Below, piece after piece: positions 51,497-60,805 of a stretch of DNA of 64,000 bases. Location: positions 1,426,001 through 1,490,000 of the forward strand of contig OY970239.1 of NCBI GenBank assembly GCA_963715405.1, given 5' to 3'. The position numbers and the translations under genes were made by a program. The notes under the pieces are model-generated. The model was given only the letters and a program-made list of their open reading frames with translations, was not told the DNA's origin and did not search any database. How positions within the stretch are numbered: position 1 is the first letter of the stretch; the number at the start of each line of letters is the position of its first letter. The stretch comes from JALZKA01 sp963715405 (lineage in GTDB: Bacteria; Actinomycetota; Thermoleophilia; Solirubrobacterales; 70-9).

Positions 51497-53965
51497 ATGG
51501 TGCATCGGGGGATGTTCAAGAGAGCTGGAACGGGGATCGCACTCGCTGGGGTCCTCGCGCTAGGTGCTGCGCCGGCTGCCTCCGCCCAGGATCCCGGGCA
51601 GGTTGGATCGTGGGGGGCCCTTCAGCAGTATCCGGTCGTCCCGGTCTCGATGGGGGTGATGCCGGACGGCAAGATCGTCGCCTGGGACCAAGCGAACCAG
51701 GCTCCCAACTTCGGCCCGGTTCCCAACAACGGCGCGGCCATGGTCCTCGATCCCGCCACGGGCTCTATCACCCGCTCCGCGAACATCGCTCCCCGCCAAA
51801 CCTTCTGCAGCCTGATCGCCTCGCTCCCCGACGGGCGCCTGGCAATCATCGGAGGCGGCGTCGACTCCGGCAGCGGCGCCACTCCCGAGTTCCAGATCTT
51901 CGACGGAGAGTCGAAGACGTTCTCAGTCGCGGGTCAGATGAACTTCAAGCGCTGGTACGCCGGGGGCACCCTCGACCGGGGCGGTAACCCGATCGTCACC
52001 GGTGGCTCCAGCAAGGGAATCGAGAGGATTGATGCGTTTACCGGAGCCAGCACGATTCTTAACTCGAGCTTCCCCGCCAACTGGTACCCAGACCTGATCC
52101 GCACGCAGGAGGGCAAGTTCGTGATCGAGGATGTGGGTGACAACGCGGCCGCCGGGCCGGGCCGCTACCTCCTCAATGGCACGAGCCTCAGCTCGATCTC
52201 CAACACTTCCAACTTGAAGGCACGGCTGCGCGGGGTCCGCACGATGATCGGCCCCTACACGATGTTCTACAACTCGGGCGGCACGTCGAAAGAGAGCATG
52301 ATCCTCGACGCGTCCGGGGCATCGCCGACCTACACGCGAGTCGCTGACAGCCGCTTCCCTCACATGACCGGCAGCGCAGTGACTCTGCCGAACGGCGAGG
52401 TCCTCGCCATTGGGGGAAACAGCAACGGCAGCATGACCCAGGGCCCGCCGGTGATGACGCCTGAGATCTACTCGCCCGCCACGAACACCTGGACGAGCAT
52501 GGCAAACACCGCCCGTAGGCGCTCCTACCACTCGGTCGCCGCACTCCTGCCCGACGGACGAGTCTGGTCGGCTGGCTCGTCTTTCAACGAGATCCAGGAG
52601 CCGAACGGCCAGTTCTTCTCGCCGCCCTACCTCTACCGCAAGGACGGCTCCGGCCAGCTCGCCACCCGCCCAACTGCCACCGACGCGCCGTCGAGCGTCG
52701 CGGCGGGCCAGAGCTTCTCGATCGCAACTTCCAACCCCTCGAACATCTCCCACGCCTCGTTCATCCGTCTCGCCGCCACCACGCACCAGGTGAACGCGGG
52801 CCAGAGCTTCGTGAAGCTCCCGGTGACCGTCCAATCGGGCCGCGTCGGTATGACAGCGCCCTCGGTCGACGAGGCGCCGCCCGGCTATTACATGGTCTTC
52901 CTGGTCGACAAGCAAGGTGTGCCCTCGATCGCTCCCGTCGTCCGGCTCGAAGCGACGGCCGGCGCCGCCGCCCGCCCGCGCGCGACGCAGAGCTCTCAGC
53001 ATGCTCTCACGACGCCGGCTCAGAACGCGTTCGACGGGGATTCCTCGCAAGGCGCAGGCTCCAAGTTCAGCCGCACGCTCTCTGAGCCGGAACCCTGGTG
53101 GCAGGTAGATCTGGGAGCGAGCCGCGACCTCGCAAGCGTTACCGTGCGCTTCCGCACCGACTGCTGCGGGCCTCAGAACCGCGACCTTTGGGTCTTCGCG
53201 TCCAATACGCCGTTTGGCTCAACCTCGGTCAGCGGGCTTCGCGCCCAGCCGGGCGTCTCGGCCGTCAGGCTCCAGACGCCCAGCGGCGACGTGAACACGG
53301 CACCGCTCAACCGAAGCGCACGCTACATCCGCGTTCAAAGCGCGGTCACCGGACCTTTGGCCCTGACCGAAGTGACGCCTAATGCCCCGGTCACCAACCG
53401 GCCCCCGGCCGTCTCGATCACCTCCCCCGCCGATGGAGCCAGCTTCGCCGCCCCCGCGAACTTCAGGATCGACACGAACAACTCGGACTCCGACGGCACC
53501 GTGCAAAAGGTGGAGTTCTTCCGCGGCTCGACTCTCTTCAAAACCGACACTAATCCACCCTTCTCCGGGGGCGTCCGCGACCTCGGGGCCGGCTCCTACT
53601 CATTTACCGCGCGGGCGACCGACGACGACGGTGCCAAGACGACGAGTGCTCCGGTTGGCGTCACCGTGAGCGGAGGGCAGACGAACTCGCCACCCACGAT
53701 CTCGATTACCGAGCCGACGAGCGGAACGACGTTTGCGGCCCCGGCAACCTTCAGGATCTTCACCGACAACTCAGACTCCGACGGAACTGTCACGAGGGTC
53801 GACTTCTTCCGCGGCTCGACCCTGCACAAGACGGACACGAACCCGCCGTTCTCAGCCGGCGTCTACGACCTTGGCCCGGGCACGTATTCCTTCACCGCGA
53901 AGGCGATCGACGATGACGGCGCCACGACGACGAGCGGAGCAGTCTCGGTCACCGTCGCACCCTGA
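51497..53965 (+). CDS. Secreted copper radical oxidase (AA5/GlxA-like) with accessory domains
   Basis: An 822-aa exported protein. A signal peptide (MFKRAGTGIALAGVLALGAAPAASA) is followed by a Kelch-type propeller of the galactose oxidase/glyoxal oxidase family. All active-site residues fit: C104 (RQTFCSL) and Y154 (KRWYAGG) for the thioether cofactor, Y344 and H345 (RRSYHSV), and H430 (ATTHQVN). The C-terminal oxidase part ends near 485 (GYYMVFLVDKQGVPSIAPVVRL). A discoidin-like domain (~490-630) and two Ig-like repeats with near-identical cores (FAAPxxFRIxTDNSDSDGTV) follow. It likely oxidises alcohols or aldehydes with O2 at the cell surface. The first ATG or the one at 51512 starts it. 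Confidence 0.9.
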   Translation: MVHRGMFKRAGTGIALAGVLALGAAPAASAQDPGQVGSWGALQQYPVVPVSMGVMPDGKIVAWDQANQAPNFGPVPNNGAAMVLDPATGSITRSANIAPRQTFCSLIASLPDGRLAIIGGGVDSGSGATPEFQIFDGESKTFSVAGQMNFKRWYAGGTLDRGGNPIVTGGSSKGIERIDAFTGASTILNSSFPANWYPDLIRTQEGKFVIEDVGDNAAAGPGRYLLNGTSLSSISNTSNLKARLRGVRTMIGPYTMFYNSGGTSKESMILDASGASPTYTRVADSRFPHMTGSAVTLPNGEVLAIGGNSNGSMTQGPPVMTPEIYSPATNTWTSMANTARRRSYHSVAALLPDGRVWSAGSSFNEIQEPNGQFFSPPYLYRKDGSGQLATRPTATDAPSSVAAGQSFSIATSNPSNISHASFIRLAATTHQVNAGQSFVKLPVTVQSGRVGMTAPSVDEAPPGYYMVFLVDKQGVPSIAPVVRLEATAGAAARPRATQSSQHALTTPAQNAFDGDSSQGAGSKFSRTLSEPEPWWQVDLGASRDLASVTVRFRTDCCGPQNRDLWVFASNTPFGSTSVSGLRAQPGVSAVRLQTPSGDVNTAPLNRSARYIRVQSAVTGPLALTEVTPNAPVTNRPPAVSITSPADGASFAAPANFRIDTNNSDSDGTVQKVEFFRGSTLFKTDTNPPFSGGVRDLGAGSYSFTARATDDDGAKTTSAPVGVTVSGGQTNSPPTISITEPTSGTTFAAPATFRIFTDNSDSDGTVTRVDFFRGSTLHKTDTNPPFSAGVYDLGPGTYSFTAKAIDDDGATTTSGAVSVTVAP

Positions 53966-54011
53966 GCTGCTCGCGCCGGTCGTCCTGGTTCTCCTTGCTT
54001 AGATCCCGCTC

Positions 54012-55349
54012 ATGACGGATGAGCGCATGGGTCTTGCGGGGACGCTCGCGCTTCTGGCTGCGACGGTCTCCGTGCTCTTTACCGTGGCGCTCAGCGTCGA
54101 CGAGGGCGCAGGGGCCAATGCGTTGACCAATGTCGGCGGAGAGACTGACAGTGCCAACCCCGCGGCGACTCTCGACTCTGACGAGCTCCTGAAGCTGAGC
54201 CTCGCGCGCACGCCCGTCGTCGCTCGGCGCGTGGCGGAAATCCGCGGCGTCGAGTTCGACGAGGTCCCGGAGCCCCGGGTAACCGACACCGAAGCGCTTC
54301 GCGCCCTGGCCGAAGAGGAGATCGCGAAGCCGAAGGTCGCCGACACGCTTGCGGCGGGGGACGCGGAGCTGAAACTGCTCGGCCTCCTCGAGCCGGAGGC
54401 GAGCCTGGCCGACGTGGCGACGGAGGTGACCGCGGGGGCCGCGGCCTACTACGACCCAAAGGAACGAGAGCTCTTCCTGCTGGGCGATGCCGTACCCGCC
54501 GGCCCGGCGCTAGCGGAGTTCGTGCTCGCCCATGAGCTGAACCACGCCGTCGAAGATCAAAAGTTCGGCCTGCCGGTGTCAAGCGCGTCGAACGACGACC
54601 GGGTCCTTGCCGAGAGCGCGCTCATCGAAGGCTCGGCCACTGCGCTCATGATGGAGTACGCAGCCGAGCATCTCGCGGTCTCCGATCTCCTCTCCGAATC
54701 GGCAGGGCTCGCTCCGGAGACGCCGGGCCTGCCGCCGATCGCCCTCGCTCAGGTGACGTTCGCCTACTTCTCCGGGCAGCGATTCGTCGACGAGCTTCGC
54801 GAGGCGGCCGGTGATGGCTGGGATCTCGTGGACTTCGCGTACGAGGCGCGGATGCCCGAATCCACCGAGCAGATCCTTCACCCCGAGAAATACCTGGCCG
54901 ACGAGCAACCGCTGCCCGTCGCCGGGCCGCCGGATCCCGGGCCAGGGTGGGAAGAGACGGACGCCGGTGCCGTGGGCGAGTTCTTCACGCGCGAGATCCT
55001 GCGCCAGGACTCCGAGGAGCTCGGCGCTGACGAGGCCGCCGCCGGCTGGGGTGGCGATCGCTACCGCCTCTTCAGACGGACCGGCGCCGACGAGTGCTCG
55101 GACGACTGCCGTTCGGATCACGCGCTCGCGATCACGTGGCGAGGCGACGACGCGAGCGAAGCTCGGGAGCTTCGAGCCGCCCTCGAGGACTTCGCCGAGC
55201 GCTCGCTCGGAGGTGCGCACATGGCCAACGGCTCGTTCGAGCTGGAAGGCGGCTGGGCGGCGGTCTCGGGCGAGGGCGACATTGCGACGCTTGCGCTCGC
55301 TCCCGACGAGGCGCTCGTGCTTCGACTGGCTCGGCCCCGCGTCAAGTAG
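54012..55349 (+). CDS. Secreted/anchored HExxH metallopeptidase-like protein
   Basis: A 445-aa protein. An N-terminal hydrophobic segment (LAGTLALLAATVSVLFTVALSV) acts as signal or anchor. The peptidase motif is VLAHELNHAVEDQ (H174-E-L-N-H178), followed by SALIEGSATALMMEY (likely third metal ligand Glu206). The rest is helix-rich with a late Cys pair (DECSDDCRSDH). It resembles uncharacterised gluzincin-like proteins of actinobacteria. It lies 46 bp after the copper-oxidase gene, in line with a surface-active cluster. Confidence 0.78.
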   Translation: MTDERMGLAGTLALLAATVSVLFTVALSVDEGAGANALTNVGGETDSANPAATLDSDELLKLSLARTPVVARRVAEIRGVEFDEVPEPRVTDTEALRALAEEEIAKPKVADTLAAGDAELKLLGLLEPEASLADVATEVTAGAAAYYDPKERELFLLGDAVPAGPALAEFVLAHELNHAVEDQKFGLPVSSASNDDRVLAESALIEGSATALMMEYAAEHLAVSDLLSESAGLAPETPGLPPIALAQVTFAYFSGQRFVDELREAAGDGWDLVDFAYEARMPESTEQILHPEKYLADEQPLPVAGPPDPGPGWEETDAGAVGEFFTREILRQDSEELGADEAAAGWGGDRYRLFRRTGADECSDDCRSDHALAITWRGDDASEARELRAALEDFAERSLGGAHMANGSFELEGGWAAVSGEGDIATLALAPDEALVLRLARPRVK

Positions 55350-55360
55350 CGTCGGGCGCC

Positions 55361-55735
55361 TTGACGGCCTCTCAGAAAGCCCTCACCGCCTTCTTCTCAT
55401 TCACGGGGATCATGCACTTCGTGATCCCAAAGACCTACGAGGCGATCGTGCCGGACTACGTGCCCATCAGCCCGAAGGCAGCGGTGATCTATTCCGGCTG
55501 GGGCGAGATCGCAGGCGGGCTCGCCGTCGTCCCGCCTCAGACCCGGACCTTTGCGCGCTGGTGGCTGATCGCCCTGCTCGTCGCGGTCTTTCCGGCCAAC
55601 GTCCACATGGCGGTGAGCCCCGAGCAGATCCGCGGCCTCGACCTGAGAAGGGTCCCGCGCTGGTCGCTCTGGGCCCGCCTCCCCCTCCAGTTCGCCGCCA
55701 TCGTGTGGGTCTGGCGGGCGACGGACGCCCAGTGA
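55361..55735 (+). CDS. DoxX-like membrane protein
   Basis: A 124-aa protein with four hydrophobic segments (AFFSFTGIMHFVIPKTYEAIVPDYVP; AAVIYSGWGEIAGGLAVV; ARWWLIALLVAVFPANVHMAV; LWARLPLQFAAIVWVW), matching the small DoxX family. Some DoxX proteins associate with thiol-redox systems, but function is not settled. It begins with TTG at 55361, 11 bp after the peptidase gene. Its stop is 5 bp before a hairpin. Confidence 0.83.
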   Translation: MTASQKALTAFFSFTGIMHFVIPKTYEAIVPDYVPISPKAAVIYSGWGEIAGGLAVVPPQTRTFARWWLIALLVAVFPANVHMAVSPEQIRGLDLRRVPRWSLWARLPLQFAAIVWVWRATDAQ

Positions 55736-55739
55736 CGCC

Positions 55740-55763
55740 TTGACGGTGCAACAGCACCGTCAA
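55740..55763. terminator. Bidirectional terminator-like hairpin
   Basis: TTGACGGTGC and GCACCGTCAA form a perfect 10-bp stem with an AACA loop between the DoxX gene and the convergent large membrane-protein gene. It begins 5 bp after one stop and ends 5 bp before the other. No T tract follows. Confidence 0.65.
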
Positions 55764-55767
55764 CCCT

Positions 55768-58164
55768 TCACTCACGGCTCGGAAGCGCCTCAATCCAGTC
55801 CCAGGCGAGGTTGCAAAGCTCCCGTCCGGCGGACGCTTTGACCTTCACGAGCTGAGACCGCGCGTTCGGGCCTGGTCCGATCGCGACAGAGCCGTAATCG
55901 CTCGAAGCGCCGGTTCCAGGCGCCAGGTCCCCTTCACTGACCTCAACCCTGACCTCGTGGGTGCCTGCCGTGAGATCCTCGACGGCCAGCTCTGCGTATA
56001 GGCCCTCGTTGTTGAGGGCGTGAGGGGCCGATGAGACCCTCTCCCCGTCGATCAAGACCCGGGCCTCCCCACTGAACGAGCCCTCGAGCCAGATCGACTG
56101 GCTTCCCCCGTCGAGCTCCACCTCCTTCGCAAGGCCTTGGAGGAAGACCGGCGCCTCCGATTCGGCTGCTACCAAGGTTCCGCCTTTCACACGTCGCGCG
56201 AGATCACGAACTTCCGAGCACGATGGCTCACCCGTGGGTGCCTTGCCGTCACCAAGCGCTAGGCGCGCGACCGCGACCGGAGTCTCCGGAGCTCGGGTCC
56301 ATACCTCGTAGAAGGCTCCGGACCACGCAAGCGAGAACTGGCCGGGCGGCCGCGACTGCTCAGGCGAGCGGCGGAGGACGAGCGCCTCATAGGGTTCGAA
56401 AGCATTGGCAAGAAAGTCGTCCGTGTCGGCCCAAAGGCCCTTGGCGAGCGACGAGCCGTCGGCCAGGGGCACGAGCCGGCGACGAAGCTCGGACGCGCCT
56501 TCGGGCTCGGCGTCGCGCAGAAAGTGCCGGACCCCGTAGGGCTGGTACTCCGTCATGAGAACCGGCCCCTCACCGGCCAGCATCTCTCCGATCTCCTCGA
56601 GCTCTATGAGCTGCTCGCGCGGCGCCAGGTTCACCTCCGAGTACGCGAGCGCGTTGGACCAGACGACACCCGCTCCCAGCAGGACGGCAACGCCCGCCCC
56701 GACGATGAGCCGCCGTTCGCTCCACGCCCACGCACAGCCGAGGAGCGCCGCGAAAAGGAGCACCGGCGAGACGATCGCGAACGCCTTGCCCTGCACCCAG
56801 GGCGAACCGACGAGCGCGATCGCAACAGCTGCGAGGGGCACGCCCACGAGGTATGCGGTCAGGTCCCAGCGCCGCTTGTGAAGCGCGATCACGGCGCATC
56901 CGATCGCCGCCGCGACGACGAAGGCGCAGATCGCGATCGTGATGCTCTTGGCATCAGGGTCCACCCGGAAATCCCCGGCGGGCCAGACGCCGAGCGCTTG
57001 CAGGGGCGAGAGCGCCTCGATCAGGTTGCCGCGCGCGTCGGGATCGTCAAGCGGCGAGGAGGTCGGCGGCAAAAGCGAGCCGCCGAGAAGCACCGGGGCG
57101 ATCATGAGCGCGACGAGGGCTAGCAGCGTCGCCGCCCGGATCGCCGTTCTCCTCACGGAAGACTCGCCCAGCGCGGCCACGAGCGCGCCGAGGAGCAGCG
57201 GTCCCACCCACACCGCACCCGCAAGGCTGAGACAGCCGACGAGCGCTGCGACGGCAAGCGCGAGCGGCACGAGCAGCGGGAACCCATCGGGCCGGGCCAC
57301 TCGGAACGCCAAGCAGGCCACCAGCGCGATCAGTGCCGCGGCGGCGAGCTCCTTGATCCCTCCCCAGAGGTAGTAGCCGTAGAGGAGCGCGGGCTGCGCT
57401 GCCAGGACGATGACAAGCGCTCGAGCGCGCCCGCTGCTCATCAGCCGTCCACTGAGGTCCCAGAGCGCGAGCGCGAGAAGGACCGCCAGGAGGGCCATGT
57501 AGGGCTGAACCAGCCATGCGGCATCCAAGCCGACGAGCGTCTGTCCCACGCCAAGCGGGATGAAGGCGCCAATCGGGTAGCCGTCCGCGAGGTTGAACGC
57601 GAGGGTCGCCTCGTAAGAGGAAGGCGGGAGGCCATCGAGGCTCCGGCCCGCCTCCATCACCCGGTCGGTCAGGGCGAGCCACGTCGCCGTGTCGTCAAGC
57701 TTGATGTAGCCGGCGAAGGTCGCCGAGCCCGAAAGAACGATAGGCGCGGCGTACACAGCGAACACCACCGCCAGCGCCCCAATCAGCCATGCCGAAGGCC
57801 ACCCGGCGCGCCAGGGCTTACCGAGCGCGAGACCACCGAGGGCGAGCAGGACAACAACAGGGGTCGTGAACTCGGCAAGCGCCGGCACCGCAGTCGAGAA
57901 TCCTCCGACCACAACTACCACGCAGAACCCAATGGGCGCCACCAAGGCCCAGGGGGTGGTCGGGGACGCCCCCTCCAGGAGGCTAAGGAAAGACCAAGGC
58001 CCACCCGCCCCGGCGCGAGAGTCCAAATTACTAGGCCTCCTGGAGGGGGCGGCCCGACCGCCCCCGGCGCACGGCACCATCCGGACGACAAGCGATCCAC
58101 AGCCGAACCAGAGCAACAACTGGATCGCAGGGAACGCGACCCAGGCAACCAGGAGGTCAAGCAT
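55768..58164 (-). CDS. Large polytopic membrane protein with extracytoplasmic tail
   Basis: A 798-aa protein of unknown function. The first ~530 residues hold roughly 14-16 membrane spans (e.g. MLDLLVAWVAFPAIQLLLWFG; RALVIVLAAQPALLYGYYLW), a layout seen in GT-C glycosyltransferase-type proteins, but no lipid-linked sugar motif is obvious. The last ~270 residues lie outside, with a likely jelly-roll-like part (SIWLEGSFSGEARVLIDGERVSS). It overlaps the transglycosylase gene by 1 bp, so the two are coupled, and it may serve envelope polymer assembly. Confidence 0.7.
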   Translation of the reverse strand: MLDLLVAWVAFPAIQLLLWFGCGSLVVRMVPCAGGGRAAPSRRPSNLDSRAGAGGPWSFLSLLEGASPTTPWALVAPIGFCVVVVVGGFSTAVPALAEFTTPVVVLLALGGLALGKPWRAGWPSAWLIGALAVVFAVYAAPIVLSGSATFAGYIKLDDTATWLALTDRVMEAGRSLDGLPPSSYEATLAFNLADGYPIGAFIPLGVGQTLVGLDAAWLVQPYMALLAVLLALALWDLSGRLMSSGRARALVIVLAAQPALLYGYYLWGGIKELAAAALIALVACLAFRVARPDGFPLLVPLALAVAALVGCLSLAGAVWVGPLLLGALVAALGESSVRRTAIRAATLLALVALMIAPVLLGGSLLPPTSSPLDDPDARGNLIEALSPLQALGVWPAGDFRVDPDAKSITIAICAFVVAAAIGCAVIALHKRRWDLTAYLVGVPLAAVAIALVGSPWVQGKAFAIVSPVLLFAALLGCAWAWSERRLIVGAGVAVLLGAGVVWSNALAYSEVNLAPREQLIELEEIGEMLAGEGPVLMTEYQPYGVRHFLRDAEPEGASELRRRLVPLADGSSLAKGLWADTDDFLANAFEPYEALVLRRSPEQSRPPGQFSLAWSGAFYEVWTRAPETPVAVARLALGDGKAPTGEPSCSEVRDLARRVKGGTLVAAESEAPVFLQGLAKEVELDGGSQSIWLEGSFSGEARVLIDGERVSSAPHALNNEGLYAELAVEDLTAGTHEVRVEVSEGDLAPGTGASSDYGSVAIGPGPNARSQLVKVKASAGRELCNLAWDWIEALPSRE

Positions 58165-58742
58165 CAGTCGAGCCCGAGCTCCTCCGAATAGCTCGTGGCG
58201 TACTGCCTGCGCTTTTCGAGCACCGACTCCACATAAGCGCGGGTCTCCGCGAACTGGATGCCCTCCAGCTCCAGCGCCGATCCTCCCCAGGCCTCTGCGT
58301 TCTCGGGCCCGCCGTTGTAGGCGGCGAGCGCCGCGATCTCGTTGCCACCGAACCGGTCAAGCAGATGGTCGAGGTAGAACGTCCCGTAGCGGATGTTGAG
58401 ATCGGGGTTCGCGAGGTCTTCGAATACGAACGTTTCGCCGCCCGACAGGGTCTCGATCGTCTCGGCCGTGTCGGGGGTGATCTGCATCAGGCCGCGCGCG
58501 CCGGCGCTTGAGGTCTGGTCGACGAAGCCGGACTCCTGGTTGATGATCGCCGCGATGAGCGCCGCATCGAGATCGAACCGCTCGGCCTGCTGGCGGATGA
58601 TGTCGTCGTGGCGGAGCGGCAGCGTGAACTCCCTGACCGTCTCACCAAAGTCGATTCGTGAGATCGCGAATGCGGCGGCGCCCGCCACTACGGCGATAAT
58701 CAGGGCAAACCGCAAGAGCTTGCCGCGTCGCGTGGCGCTCAC
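58164..58742 (-). CDS. Lytic transglycosylase (SLT-type)
   Basis: A 192-aa enzyme that cleaves peptidoglycan glycan strands. A hydrophobic N-terminus (LLRFALIIAVVAGAAAFAI) anchors it. The SLT fold follows with the catalytic Glu in AAIINQESGFVDQTSSAGARGLMQITPDT and the later ANPDLNIRYGTFYLDHLLDRFG and AALAAYNGG. The GTG at 58742 overlaps the coaE stop (GTGA) and gives a clean anchor; an upstream in-frame ATG at 58781 lies inside coaE. It is coupled to the next membrane gene. Confidence 0.9.
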   Translation of the reverse strand: MSATRRGKLLRFALIIAVVAGAAAFAISRIDFGETVREFTLPLRHDDIIRQQAERFDLDAALIAAIINQESGFVDQTSSAGARGLMQITPDTAETIETLSGGETFVFEDLANPDLNIRYGTFYLDHLLDRFGGNEIAALAAYNGGPENAEAWGGSALELEGIQFAETRAYVESVLEKRRQYATSYSEELGLD

Positions 58743-59347
58743 CGCTCGGGATCGTCCTTCGCGGCGACGAGCTCGGGCCAAATAGCGGCCAGCTTGGCCT
58801 CCAGGTCCTCGAGCGTGCCGTCGTTTTCCACCACCCAGGTCGCCCGCTCGGCCTTTTCAGCCTCGGTCAGCTGGCGCCCGGAGCGCCCCTCGACTCCGGC
58901 GTCCCCCCTGGCTTCGAGCCAAGCCTCTCGCCGCTCACCGGCCACCACGACGAGCACCCCGTCGAAGAACGCCTGCATGTCGGCTTCGAAGAGAAGCGGG
59001 ACCTCGACCACTCCGACCTGGACGTCCTCGCCCAGCCCCGCTTGCCACTCGGCGACGCGCTCTGCGACCTTGGGATGAGTCATGGATTCGAGCCATCGCA
59101 GCTCGTCGGGATCGGCAAAGACGATCTCCCCCACGCGGCTGCGGTCGACCGCCCCGCCGAGGGCCACCTCCGGTCCCCATCGCTCAACCAGCCGGGGCAA
59201 CACGTCTGGGTCCCCGAGCGCTTCGTGGGCGGCCTCGTCGGTTGAAAGCGTCGCGGCCCCAAGCCTGGCGAGCGCTTTCAGGGCTTCGGACTTGCCGGCG
59301 CCGATTGCCCCGGTGAGACCGATGAACGCCGGCTGGAGCGCCGCCAA
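58739..59347 (-). CDS. coaE: Dephospho-CoA kinase
   Basis: A 202-aa kinase for the last step of coenzyme A synthesis. Walker A is GLTGAIGAGKSEALKALARLGA, followed by STDEAAHEAL (the acidic loop), MTHPKVAERV and VVEVPLLFEADMQAFFDGVLVVVA. It lies 10 bp downstream of rpsA on the same strand and overlaps the transglycosylase gene. The pan genes are in the same window but a separate operon. Confidence 0.95.
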   Translation of the reverse strand: MAALQPAFIGLTGAIGAGKSEALKALARLGAATLSTDEAAHEALGDPDVLPRLVERWGPEVALGGAVDRSRVGEIVFADPDELRWLESMTHPKVAERVAEWQAGLGEDVQVGVVEVPLLFEADMQAFFDGVLVVVAGERREAWLEARGDAGVEGRSGRQLTEAEKAERATWVVENDGTLEDLEAKLAAIWPELVAAKDDPER

Positions 59348-59357
59348 GGCGCTGCAC

Positions 59358-60768
59358 CTAGCCTTCGTCTGAGTCGGAGGGCGGCGCCTCTTCGGGCGCG
59401 GGCTCGACGGGCGCGTCGGAAAACACGTCTTCCGAGAGCCCGAGGTCCGGTACGTCGTCCGAAGGCTCCTCGGCGGCGGCCTCGGCGGCCTCCTCGGTGC
59501 CCTCGGGCGCCTCGGCCGGCGCTTCGCCTGATTCGGCCTGCGGCGCCTCGGCGTCGCCTGCCGCCGGAGCTTCGTCCGCCGCCTCGATCTGCTGCTTCAG
59601 ATCGTCGGGGATCAGATCGGAGAAGGCGCTGTTCTGGGTCTTCTCCGCGCGCTTGATCGAGAGCGAGATGCGGCGGCGCTCCTCGTCGATCTCGAGGATG
59701 CGTACCCACTTCTCCTCGCCTGGAGTTACGACCTCGCCCGGCGTCTCGACGTGGTGCTCCGCGAGCTCAGAGATGTGGACGAGCCCCTCGACGCCGGGGA
59801 CGATCTCGATGAACGCGCCGAAGGCGACGACCTTCGTGACCTTGCCCTCGAGCACGTCGCCCTGGCGGTACTCGTTCAAGACCTTCTGCCACGGATCCTC
59901 TTGCGTCTGCTTGAGGCCGAGCGAGATGCGCTGGCGGTCGCGATCGATGTCGAGCACCTTCACGCGCACCTCCTTGCCGATCTCGAGCACCTCGGACGGG
60001 TGGTTGACGTGGCTCCACGAGAGCTCTGAGATGTGGATGAGGCCGTCGATCCCCTCGAGGTCGACGAAGGCGCCGAAGTCGACGATGTTCGAGATCTTCC
60101 CTTCGACGATCTGGCCCGGCTGGAGGCGCTCGAGAATCTGCTCGCGCACCTCCTTGCGCTCCTCTTCGAGGACCGCGCGCCGCGAGAGGACCACGTTGTT
60201 TCGCGAGCGGTTGAGCTCGATGACCTTGCACTCGAGTGTCTGGTCGCGGAACTCCTCGAGGTTGTGGACGCGGCGGATGTCGACCAGGGACGCGGGCAGG
60301 AAGCCGCGGACGCCGAGGTCGAGGATCAGGCCGCCCTTGACGACCTCGATCACGGAGCCCTCGACGGGCTCGCCGGTCTCGGCGGCCGCCTCGATCTTTC
60401 GCCAGGCCTTCTCGAAGCGCGCACGCTTCTTCGAGAGGATGAGGCGCCCTTCCTGGTCCTCCTTCGTGAGGACGAGCGCATCGACGATCTCGCCCAGATC
60501 GACCTCGTCGGCAGGGATCCACAGAGCGCCGAATGGACAGCTCGTGAGCGGGGATTACGCCTTCGGACTTGTAGCCGATATCGACCAGGACCTCGTCCTT
60601 GTCGATTCGGACGACTTCGCCGTTGACCACGTCGCCTTCCTCGAAGGCTTTGATAGTCGCCGCGTAATTGGGTACGAGCTTGCCGTCCACCTCGATCATG
60701 AGGTCGGACGAGCCGTTCGAGGAGGGAGCCTCTACGGCAGGGTCGATCACGGTCTCAGGCGTGGACAC
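59358..60768 (-). CDS. rpsA: 30S ribosomal protein S1, one frameshift
   Basis: S1 binds mRNA on the 30S subunit through tandem OB (S1) domains. The first S1 unit reads from GTG 60768 (NYAATIKAFEEGDVVNGEVVRIDKDEVLVDIGYKSEGVIPAHEL), then the frame breaks after SVDP; deleting one base in GATCCCTGCC (about 60512-60516) restores ADEVDLGEIVDALVLTKEDQEGRLILSKKRA and the next units (VKGGLILDLGVRGFLPASLVDIRRV, GKISNIVDFGAFVDLEGIDGLIHISELSW, GKVTKVVAFGAFIEIVPGVEGLVHISELA). The tail is acidic Ala/Glu/Pro. Sequencing error is more likely than a true lesion. Confidence 0.92.
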
Positions 60769-60805
60769 GACCGCTGAGCTTACAACGGGGCGTAACCTCA
60801 TCCTC

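Noticed and set aside
53400..53960. Repeat pair in the copper-oxidase gene as a mobile duplication
   Set aside because: It encodes two in-frame Ig-like domains and is a normal domain duplication within the protein.
60500..60530. Programmed frameshifting in rpsA (also aspS and polA)
   Set aside because: No slippery heptamer or stimulatory structure of the known kinds, the breaks differ in kind between genes, and four neighbouring genes are hit. Sequencing error explains them better.
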